Shown piece by piece: positions 1 through 6,162 of a stretch of 9,956 nucleotides of DNA. The notes below the pieces were generated by a model. It searched no databases and had not been told where the DNA came from. It was given only the letters and a program-made list of their open reading frames with translations. The position numbers and the translations under genes were made by a program. The DNA comes from an uncultured Candidatus Saccharibacteria bacterium (lineage in GTDB: Bacteria > Patescibacteriota > Saccharimonadia > Saccharimonadales > Saccharimonadaceae): assembly GCA_946185175.1 (NCBI GenBank), contig CAMHIH010000024.1, positions 1-9,956 of the forward strand, given 5' to 3'. The stretch's first letter is position 1. Every line of letters begins with the position of its first letter.

Positions 1-2
1 AA

Positions 3-1172
3 TGGGCCAAGAAGCTTATCGCGGCTGGCCGCGCTTATGCCGATCCCACTCCAAGTGAAACCGTCGCCAAATATCGTGAAGAAGCCAACAAAAATAAGCA
101 AGCTTTCTTGTATCGCAATTATCGCCCAGATAATACGCCAGAATGGAAAGTCGGCATACCGCTTCGCCTTAAAGCCCAGCCTAAAGCCTACGACTATCAC
201 GACGAAGTCTTTGGTGATTTACATATGGGGCCAGAAACTCAAGACGACATCATTCTCATTAAAGCCGATGGATTGCCTACTTATAATTTTGCCCACATCG
301 TCGATGATGCCACAATGGGAGTCACGCACGTCTTACGCGGCCAAGAGTATTTACCGAGCATGGGTAATTATCTCGAGCTATACGAAGCATTTGGTCTAGA
401 ACGACCAAAATTCGTCCACTTACCACATATTCTTGCCCCAAGTGGCAACAAAAAGCTCGGCAAGCGCGACGGTGCCAAATCTGCGAATGATTATCGCCTT
501 GACGGCATCCTACCAGAAGCAATGCTTAACTTCCTAGCCTGTCTTGGCTGGAATGACGGCACCGAACAAGAAATCTACAGCAAACAAGATTTAATTGAAA
601 AATTCGATATTACTCGCATTCAGCGTGCCGGTGCACGTTACGACGAGCAAAAGCTTCTTTGGCTCAACGGTCAATGGATTCGCCGTCTATTCGACGAAGA
701 TGCCAAAGCCCTCTACGAACGCAGCAAGGACTTCTGGCCAGAATCTGCCGCCAGCTATGACGACGATTATAAGTTCAAAATCTTTAGTATTATCTACGAT
801 CGCCTCAAAACCCTTGGCGACCTCAAGACTATGACCGGCTACTTCTTCGAAGATCCAAAAGTCGACATGGATATGCTCACGACCAATAAAGCCCTCAAAA
901 AACTCTCCGAGGCTGAGTTATGTGACCTGCTTCGCAAATCCGTCACCAAACTTCAGGGCGTAGAGGAATGGACGGCCGTAAATCTCCAGACAGCCCTCAA
1001 CGAACTCCTAGCAGAGACCGAGCAAAAGCCTATGGTTCTCTTTGGTCTGATTCGCCTCAGCGTAAGCTTTGCACCATTTAGTCCAGCACTGCACGACACC
1101 CTCGCCGTAATCGGCAAGCCAGCATCATTAGCTCGCCTCAATGCAGTCATTACAGCTTTTGGCCGCGACTAA
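3..1172 (+). CDS. gltX: Glutamyl-tRNA synthetase, C-terminal part (5' end outside window)
   Basis: Class I aminoacyl-tRNA synthetase that charges tRNA with glutamate in the cytoplasm. The frame is open from base 3, giving 389 residues of a protein normally about 470-500 long. The N-terminal HIGH-motif part of the Rossmann fold is missing to the left. Visible family signatures are ADGLPTYNFAHIVDD, VTHVLRGQEYL, LYEAFGLERPKFVHLPHIL, and the KMSKS-like loop read as KKLGKRDGAKS (450-482), where the usual KLSKR serine is glycine. The rest, with LNFLACLGWNDG and a helical tail, is the anticodon-binding region. A TTG at 108 could be taken as a start, but the homologous reading continues upstream of it (WAKKLIAAGRAYAD), so it is internal. 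The stop is TAA. The next gene starts 47 bases later from its own promoter. Whether it is discriminating or also charges tRNA-Gln cannot be decided here. Confidence 0.95.
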   Translation, partial: WAKKLIAAGRAYADPTPSETVAKYREEANKNKQAFLYRNYRPDNTPEWKVGIPLRLKAQPKAYDYHDEVFGDLHMGPETQDDIILIKADGLPTYNFAHIVDDATMGVTHVLRGQEYLPSMGNYLELYEAFGLERPKFVHLPHILAPSGNKKLGKRDGAKSANDYRLDGILPEAMLNFLACLGWNDGTEQEIYSKQDLIEKFDITRIQRAGARYDEQKLLWLNGQWIRRLFDEDAKALYERSKDFWPESAASYDDDYKFKIFSIIYDRLKTLGDLKTMTGYFFEDPKVDMDMLTTNKALKKLSEAELCDLLRKSVTKLQGVEEWTAVNLQTALNELLAETEQKPMVLFGLIRLSVSFAPFSPALHDTLAVIGKPASLARLNAVITAFGRD

Positions 1173-1204
1173 TTGCTATCTATAAATCATCTTGAAATAG
1201 CTTA

Positions 1205-1213
1205 TGCTATAAT
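1205..1213 (+). promoter_or_regulatory. Extended -10 promoter giving a leaderless start for the DUF3048 gene
   Basis: TGCTATAAT is a perfect extended -10 element (TGn plus consensus TATAAT at 1208-1213). Six bases separate it from the ATG at 1220, so normal spacing puts +1 on the A of the start codon. There is no Shine-Dalgarno sequence before this ATG, which agrees with a leaderless mRNA. No -35 box at 17 bp spacing is seen; an extended -10 can work without one. The box overlaps a short inverted repeat, ATAGC-TTAT-GCTAT (1197-1210). Confidence 0.7.
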
Positions 1214-1219
1214 ATTTTC

Positions 1220-2602
1220 ATGGATAGTCGTAAGAAAGCTGGGCGCGACGGCAAGAAAATCACGATCCGCGATGGCGATGCCGACGAAGCACTAAAAACT
1301 CTCAAAAGTAAAAGCGATTTCGCCGACCCCGTCGACGATATGTCTAATGCGGAAGAAAGTGAAGCTGAAGCCGACTTTTTAGACGACGAACAGGAGCTCG
1401 ACAATAGCGAGGATATCGCCAAATTCCTCAAAAAGTCCAAAGTCAAAGATTCTACAGAAGTACCAGAAAAAACCGACAAAAAGACCCGCAAAAAGAAAGC
1501 AGCCAAAAAACGTCAGGCTAAAATCAAGGGCGGAATTAAAGTCGCACTAGTTATTGTTTTCCTCATCGCAATCTGCGGCTCACTCGGCTTTTTCTTATTG
1601 CGACCCAAGATTGAGCAGATTAAATTAGCCAAAGAAGAGTCCACCCCACTCGAATCAGACAAGATTTATTATTCACCATTAACCGGCCTTGAAGTCCCCA
1701 ATCAAGAAGCCACTACTGCAGCTGCAACCTGCGTTATGATCGAAAACAGCCCCGACGCCCGCCCTCAATCCGGCCTCGCCGAAGCTGGTGTGGTTTTTGA
1801 AGCAGTTGCCGAAGGTGGCATTACGCGTTTTATGGCCATCTATCAAGAAGCCAAACCGCAATTAATTGGCCCAGTCCGCAGCCTACGTATTACTTACGCC
1901 GAAGAAGCTAAGCCATATCAATGCTCGCTTCTACATATGGGCGGCGCAGACAATGCGCTCAGCCTCGTCCGCAACAATTCCGCCTTCCGCGACCTCGAAG
2001 GCATGTATTATGAAGGTAAATGGGTCTGGCGACAGAATACCGCTATCGCTGGCAAGCGTCGCTATGCGCCGCATAATGTTTATACGAATTTCGAAAAGCT
2101 CGATGCGCTCAACTACCAAAAAGGCTACAATAATTCCACATTCGGTGGCTTCGCGCGCGTCAATCCAGACGACCCAAAGCCAGAAGTAGAGCAGAACGCT
2201 ACCTGGATCAAAATCAAAATGTCTAGCGACCTATACAATCCAACCTTCACTTATAATGCCGACACGAATACTTACACCCGCTCGCATACTTCTGGCGGGA
2301 TCCACCAGTCCATTGCCGTAGACGGTAGCGCGCTCAATATTACGCCAACAGTCGTAGTCGCCGCCAAGGTTGACGCCGTACGCCGCCCAGGCCCGGACGG
2401 CTACACAGATTACACGACAATCGGCACAAACGATGCCTTCATCTTCCAAGACGGCACCGTCACAATCGGTAAATGGAAGCGTGATACCGTAGATAACGAA
2501 ATGCAGTTCATTGATGGAGATGGTAATATAATTAAATTAAATCGCGGTCAGACCTGGATTAGCCTATATCCAAGCAACTCTGGAAGCGTTGATTGGAATT
2601 AA
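1220..2602 (+). CDS. DUF3048 (YerB-like) membrane-anchored extracytoplasmic protein
   Basis: 460 residues. Residues 1-104 are a highly charged cytoplasmic tail: acidic at about 33-66, then lysine/arginine-rich (KKTRKKKAAKKR around 87-98). One transmembrane helix follows at about 105-128. The extracytoplasmic part from about 151 matches the DUF3048 family, to which Bacillus YerB belongs: SPLTG (152-156), IENSPDARPQSGL (174-186), EGGITRFMAIY (198-208), GPVRS (217-221), then HMGGADNALSL, APHNVYT, and a C-terminal DUF3048_C-like region with GTNDAFIFQDG, TIGKWKR and LNRGQTWISLYP. YerB proteins are usually lipoproteins; this one is held by a helix with a basic flank (positive-inside). The family's biochemical role is not established. 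First gene of a two-gene unit, 15 bases before the next ATG. The start is supported by the leaderless promoter placed on it. Confidence 0.9.
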   Translation: MDSRKKAGRDGKKITIRDGDADEALKTLKSKSDFADPVDDMSNAEESEAEADFLDDEQELDNSEDIAKFLKKSKVKDSTEVPEKTDKKTRKKKAAKKRQAKIKGGIKVALVIVFLIAICGSLGFFLLRPKIEQIKLAKEESTPLESDKIYYSPLTGLEVPNQEATTAAATCVMIENSPDARPQSGLAEAGVVFEAVAEGGITRFMAIYQEAKPQLIGPVRSLRITYAEEAKPYQCSLLHMGGADNALSLVRNNSAFRDLEGMYYEGKWVWRQNTAIAGKRRYAPHNVYTNFEKLDALNYQKGYNNSTFGGFARVNPDDPKPEVEQNATWIKIKMSSDLYNPTFTYNADTNTYTRSHTSGGIHQSIAVDGSALNITPTVVVAAKVDAVRRPGPDGYTDYTTIGTNDAFIFQDGTVTIGKWKRDTVDNEMQFIDGDGNIIKLNRGQTWISLYPSNSGSVDWN

Positions 2603-2603
2603 G

Positions 2604-2609
2604 AAAGGA
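2604..2609 (+). promoter_or_regulatory. Ribosome binding site of the alanine-rich protein gene
   Basis: AAAGGA lies 8 bases before the ATG at 2618, inside the 15-base gap after the DUF3048 stop. It fixes the start and shows that this second gene is translated by a Shine-Dalgarno mechanism, unlike the leaderless first gene. Confidence 0.7.
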
Positions 2610-2617
2610 AATAACAG

Positions 2618-3727
2618 ATGCAACCAACTAACAGCCAACAAGTCGGATATAATCCAGAGCTCGGACCAGACCAACGCGCCGAAACAGGTGCCGAAAAAGG
2701 CCTCTACGCAGATGTTTGGGACGCCGCCGATATGGATAAAATGCCAGAAATTGATTATAACGGTAACCAAGTAGTTGCCAATAATGAAGCTCGCGCCGCT
2801 GCCGCCAGTGACCCAAATGCCGAACTTCCACCGGCCGAATACGACTTTACTGCTATGCAAAATGCCGCCTTCAATCAAATGAGCGGAGAAGCCGCACCAG
2901 CCCCGCAAGATTTATCAGAACTACCAACTGCACCAGGTGAACCATTCACTGAAACACCAGATCGTGCGAGCGTCGTAAATCAAGCAATCGCCGAACAAGT
3001 GCAAACTGGTGGTACAGCCGTCGATATCGACAATGTTCGCGATAAAGTTATTGGTGATATTGGCACGGAAGGTCTAAAAGCCGACAACTTCGCCGACCGT
3101 CAGGAAATCGCTAACCAGGCCGACATGACAGCAGAAAATCGCAAAAGCAGAGAACAAGAAGCTCTTCAGGCCGCTCAGAATGCCACATCAGAAGTCCTTG
3201 CCGCCGAACAAATGGCTGTTGAGGCTATTAATCAGAAGGCCACCGGCGATTTAGGCGTCAACACGTCAGAAATTGCCGAAAAGGCCACCCGCGCCGAATC
3301 GCTAGCTGATCAGGCATCAAGCATGCTAAGCGACTCCCAGGCCGGCTCAGCCGAAGCACTCGTTGTTAATAACATATCCTCACAAGTCAAAGACAAGGTC
3401 GAAGAAATACATACTTCACTCGGAGAAGCCGACGCTCTTGCCGAGCAGGTCGCCGATGATAAGGTGGACGCCGCAACAACCGGTGAGGCTCCAGCCGCTG
3501 CACCAGAAGCAATCGATTTCGCTGATTACCAGGCCGCAACCACGCCGGACGCCGCTCCAGCCCAAAACGTCGGTGACGCCATTAGTGCCGCCAAAGAACA
3601 GGTCAGAAAAAACCAGGAACGCCATGAGCGCGAAAAAGCTAGCGCCGAAACCGCAAAAGCTGACAGCATTGGACGCTTTGGCTCAGGTCCAGCCGTTGAC
3701 CCAAATTCACCATTCCTACAGCACTAA
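2618..3727 (+). CDS. Alanine-rich, cysteine-free protein of unknown function
   Basis: 369 residues, not recognised as a known family. There is no signal peptide, membrane segment or cysteine, so it is probably cytoplasmic. The first ~130 residues are proline/acidic-rich and likely disordered. About 130-290 is strongly helix-favouring, rich in Ala, Glu, Gln and Asp (for example EQEALQAAQNA and EVLAAEQMAVEAINQKA) and plausibly coiled-coil. A second Ala/Pro-rich stretch (TTGEAPAAAPEA) leads to a charged helix (AAKEQVRKNQERHEREKA) and an uncharged C-terminal tail ending PNSPFLQH, which may be a short docking motif. It follows the DUF3048 gene by 15 bases with its own ribosome binding site, and a strong terminator comes 12 bases after its stop, so the two genes form one transcription unit. 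A structural or scaffold partner of the charged cytoplasmic tail of the upstream protein is a guess. Confidence 0.85.
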   Translation: MQPTNSQQVGYNPELGPDQRAETGAEKGLYADVWDAADMDKMPEIDYNGNQVVANNEARAAAASDPNAELPPAEYDFTAMQNAAFNQMSGEAAPAPQDLSELPTAPGEPFTETPDRASVVNQAIAEQVQTGGTAVDIDNVRDKVIGDIGTEGLKADNFADRQEIANQADMTAENRKSREQEALQAAQNATSEVLAAEQMAVEAINQKATGDLGVNTSEIAEKATRAESLADQASSMLSDSQAGSAEALVVNNISSQVKDKVEEIHTSLGEADALAEQVADDKVDAATTGEAPAAAPEAIDFADYQAATTPDAAPAQNVGDAISAAKEQVRKNQERHEREKASAETAKADSIGRFGSGPAVDPNSPFLQH

Positions 3728-3739
3728 AACAAAATATCT

Positions 3740-3770
3740 AAAGTATCCTCAATCATGGGGATACTTTTTG
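3740..3770 (+). terminator. Rho-independent terminator after the DUF3048 / Ala-rich unit
   Basis: Arms AAAGTATCC (3740-3748) and GGATACTTT (3759-3767) pair perfectly. A T:G and a C:G pair can extend the stem to 11 bp, leaving a 6-base AATCAT loop. The 3' arm runs into a T-tract (five Ts at 3765-3769, then GTT). It starts 12 bases after the TAA stop and closes the unit before the next gene's promoter. Confidence 0.88.
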
Positions 3771-3782
3771 TTAGCAAGCAGA

Positions 3783-3791
3783 TGATACAAT
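3783..3791 (+). promoter_or_regulatory. Extended -10 promoter of the HerA-like ATPase gene
   Basis: TGATACAAT is an extended -10 (TGn plus TACAAT, one mismatch to TATAAT) lying just after the terminator. Expected +1 is near A3798, giving a leader of about 19 bases before the ATG at 3817. Only a weak Shine-Dalgarno-like AAGCGAG is seen in that leader. No good -35 at 17 bp. Confidence 0.55.
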
Positions 3792-3816
3792 AGTACTAAT
3801 AAGCGAGATTATTAAA

Positions 3817-5406
3817 ATGTATACTAACGACAAAATTTTAGTGGGGAAGAGCGAAGATAAAGAGCTCAACATTCTTTTAAATATGGCCAACCGCCACGGG
3901 CTTATTACTGGCGCCAGCGGTTCCGGTAAAACCATCACCCTGAAAGTTATGGCCGAAAGTTTTTCCGATGCTGGCGTGCCGGTTTTTCTAGCAGACGTCA
4001 AAGGAGACCTTGCTGGCACGGCCGTCGAAGGCGACATTAACGCAATTCAAAAACGCGTCGATAAATTAGGTCTCGAAGGATTTGAATGTAAAAAGTTCCC
4101 AGTCCGCTTCTGGGATTTGTATGGTGAAAATGGTCATCCAATCCGCGCCACTGTCGCAAACGTTGGCTCCGACATTTTATCGATGATGCTTGGACTCTCA
4201 GAGGCGCAAGAAGGCAATCTCGCCATCGTCTTTGAGGTCGCCAAAGATGAAGGGCTCGAGCTCATTAATCTCGCAGACCTACGCTCAACACTGCAATATG
4301 TTGCCGAAAATAAAGACAAATACATTACAAAATACGGCAATATTACAACGCAAAGTATCGGAGTAATTCAGCGCAGCCTTCTTGCCCTCGAAAAACAAGG
4401 TGCCGACAAATTCTTCGGCGAACCAGCCCTCGACGTAAAAGATTTCTTTAGTATCGACGGCGAAGGTCGAGGCATTATTAATATCTTGCATGCCGTCGAA
4501 TTATTTCAAAGCCCTGACCTCTACGCCTCATTCCTGCTTTGGCTATTAAATACCCTGTTCGCAACTTCGCCAGAAGTTGGCGATCTCGATAAGCCAAAGA
4601 TGGTATTTTTCTTCGACGAAGCGCATCTATTATTTGATAGCATGCCGAGCTATCGACTCAAGCGCATCGTGCAAGTCGTCAAGTTAATTCGCTCGCGCGG
4701 CATTGGTCTTTACTTCGTATCCCAAAACCCTACCGATGTGCCAGATGAGATCCTCGCCCAATTAGGCAACCGTGTCCAACACGCACTACGCGCCTATACT
4801 CCAAGTGAACAAAAAGTCGTAAAGGCAGCGGCAGGCGCCTTTCGAGCCAATAAAGCCTTTGATACCGAAACCGCCATTTCCGAACTCGGCACCGGCGAAG
4901 CTCTTATTTCATTCCAAGACGAAAAAGGCGCCCCATCCGTCGTCGAACGCGCGACTATCCTACCGCCTCAAAGTTTCATGGGCGCCATCAATGATATGGT
5001 CCGCATGAAAGTTATTAACAATAGTGATCTCTGCGGAAAATACGATGAGGCCATCGATAACGAATCGGCTCACGAAAAAATCACCAAGCATAATGAAGAA
5101 AAAGCCGCTCAGGCTGAAGAAGAGAAGCGCAAAGCAGAAGAAGAGAAGGCTGCCGCCACTAAGGCTAAAGAAGATGCCCGCATCGAGAAAGAACACCAAA
5201 AACAATTAGCAGCTGAAGAAAAGCAAAAATTAGCAATTCAACGCGAGCAAGAAAGACTTGCCGCCAAAAAGGCCGCCGAAGAAGAGAAAAAGAAGCAAAA
5301 GCTCGAAAAGAAAGTCGATAAATACGCCGATCGCTTCATTGGCAATATTGCCGGTAAAGCAGGCTCAAGATTAGCCGACAAAATGTTCAAAAATCTTTTT
5401 AAATAA
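3817..5406 (+). CDS. HerA-like DUF853 family ATPase with coiled-coil tail
   Basis: 529 residues. RecA-fold ATPase of the HerA/FtsK type, closest in pattern to the DUF853 family (E. coli YjgR is a member). The start KILVGKSEDKELNILLNMANRHGLITG is typical. Walker A is GASGSGKT (32-39). FLADVKGDLAG (57-67) is the conserved strand after it. Walker B is MVFFFDEAHLLF (262-273, DEAH at 267-270). The sensor/arginine-finger region is FVSQNPTDVPDEILAQLGNRVQ (300-321), with R319 and R325 as finger candidates. From about 415 to 500 the chain is almost entirely Glu/Lys/Ala (EEEKRKAEEEKAAA) and should form a long coiled coil. The C-terminus is a basic amphipathic helix (RFIGNIAGKAGSRLADKMF). HerA proteins are hexameric DNA-pumping motors, but DUF853 proteins have no settled role. 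The gene stands alone, with a terminator before it and a new promoter after it. Confidence 0.9.
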   Translation: MYTNDKILVGKSEDKELNILLNMANRHGLITGASGSGKTITLKVMAESFSDAGVPVFLADVKGDLAGTAVEGDINAIQKRVDKLGLEGFECKKFPVRFWDLYGENGHPIRATVANVGSDILSMMLGLSEAQEGNLAIVFEVAKDEGLELINLADLRSTLQYVAENKDKYITKYGNITTQSIGVIQRSLLALEKQGADKFFGEPALDVKDFFSIDGEGRGIINILHAVELFQSPDLYASFLLWLLNTLFATSPEVGDLDKPKMVFFFDEAHLLFDSMPSYRLKRIVQVVKLIRSRGIGLYFVSQNPTDVPDEILAQLGNRVQHALRAYTPSEQKVVKAAAGAFRANKAFDTETAISELGTGEALISFQDEKGAPSVVERATILPPQSFMGAINDMVRMKVINNSDLCGKYDEAIDNESAHEKITKHNEEKAAQAEEEKRKAEEEKAAATKAKEDARIEKEHQKQLAAEEKQKLAIQREQERLAAKKAAEEEKKKQKLEKKVDKYADRFIGNIAGKAGSRLADKMFKNLFK

Positions 5407-5439
5407 CATTCAAAAGCCCAGTTCTTTAATCTCTTTTTA

Positions 5440-5448
5440 TGTTATTAT
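5440..5448 (+). promoter_or_regulatory. Extended -10 promoter giving a leaderless start for the surface-enzyme operon
   Basis: TGTTATTAT (TGn plus TATTAT, one mismatch to TATAAT) ends exactly six bases before the ATG at 5455, the same geometry as at 1205-1213, so +1 is predicted on the start codon. No Shine-Dalgarno sequence precedes this ATG. The whole -10 to ATG stretch is an inverted repeat, ATGTTA-TTAT-TAACAT (5439-5454). A second copy of the left arm in reverse, AATAACAT, lies at 5402-5409 over the stop codon of the upstream gene. A repressor could bind here, but AT-rich chance is possible. Confidence 0.6.
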
Positions 5449-5454
5449 TAACAT

Positions 5455-6162
5455 ATGCGGGATAAAGATAATTTGCCCTTAAAGGAATTTTTTCATAACA
5501 AATATATTTTGGCATTTTTAGCCATCGACCTCATCGCAATCATTGCGCTAGTGGGCGTTTTTATTAATCGGAGCACTCGAGTTTCGACCATTAATTTTAA
5601 TGTCGTGCCAGCCGACGCTATTATTTCAGTTAATGGCGACAAGCATTATAAGAATGGTCAATATGATATTACTCCCGGCACTTATAAAGTCGAGATTTCA
5701 CACGACGGACTTGAAACCAAAACAATATCTGTCGACATCGATACGCACAATTATGTTGCTGTAACAGTTTTTCTAACCGACTCAGACAAAAATTTTGATT
5801 ATTATACATTAAATAGCAATTACGAAGCATACAAAAAGCTCAAAACTATCGCGTCCGCCGAAAACAATATTACTACCGACAAAGATACTTCCGCTCAAGA
5901 TTTCATTGCAAAATACGACCGAACGATATCTATTTTTAATGAATTACCAATCAAAGGCTATGTCTACACAGAACCAAGCGTCAACACTTCAACGGGCGGC
6001 TTCGCTATTGAAAGTGGACGCAATAAAAAAGAATGCGAAAAAAGCGCCTGTCTGCTCGTGAAATATTATGGCAAAGATTACGAAAATGAAGTCACTAAAA
6101 AAATCAAAGAAGCGGGATATAATCCAGAAGATTACCAAATCATCTACGAAAGGCGAAGCTAA
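5455..6162 (+). CDS. Single-pass membrane protein with extracytoplasmic PEGA-like domain
   Basis: 235 residues. A short charged N-terminus (MRDKDNLPLKEFFHNK) is followed by one transmembrane helix at about 16-37, with no cleavage site, so it is an anchor and the rest is outside. Residues about 45-107 fit a PEGA-type beta domain: NVVPADAIISVNG, then DITPGTYKVEISHDG and KTISVDID. PEGA domains are small surface modules, often linked to carbohydrate or envelope structures. The C-terminal half (about 115-235) is not recognised. It has a cysteine pair (C194, C199) that could form a disulfide outside the cell, and ends in NEVTKKIKEAGYNPEDY, a motif shared without gaps with the protein at 8740. Stop TAA and the next ATG overlap by one base, so translation is coupled. 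First gene of a three-gene operon with the secreted multi-domain enzyme. Confidence 0.85.
   Translation: MRDKDNLPLKEFFHNKYILAFLAIDLIAIIALVGVFINRSTRVSTINFNVVPADAIISVNGDKHYKNGQYDITPGTYKVEISHDGLETKTISVDIDTHNYVAVTVFLTDSDKNFDYYTLNSNYEAYKKLKTIASAENNITTDKDTSAQDFIAKYDRTISIFNELPIKGYVYTEPSVNTSTGGFAIESGRNKKECEKSACLLVKYYGKDYENEVTKKIKEAGYNPEDYQIIYERRS
6148..6153 (+). promoter_or_regulatory. Ribosome binding site of the secreted multi-enzyme gene
   Basis: GAAAGG lies 8 bases before the ATG at 6162, inside the 3' end of the upstream gene. It favours this ATG over the in-frame ATG at 6174, which is preceded only by a run of A. Confidence 0.6.

Noticed and set aside
108..110. TTG as possible start of the gltX frame
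   Set aside because: The homologous protein sequence continues upstream to the window edge.
1192..1197. TTGAAA as -35 box for the 1220 promoter
   Set aside because: It is only 10 bp from the -10 box, far below the usual 17; the TGn extension is the better explanation.
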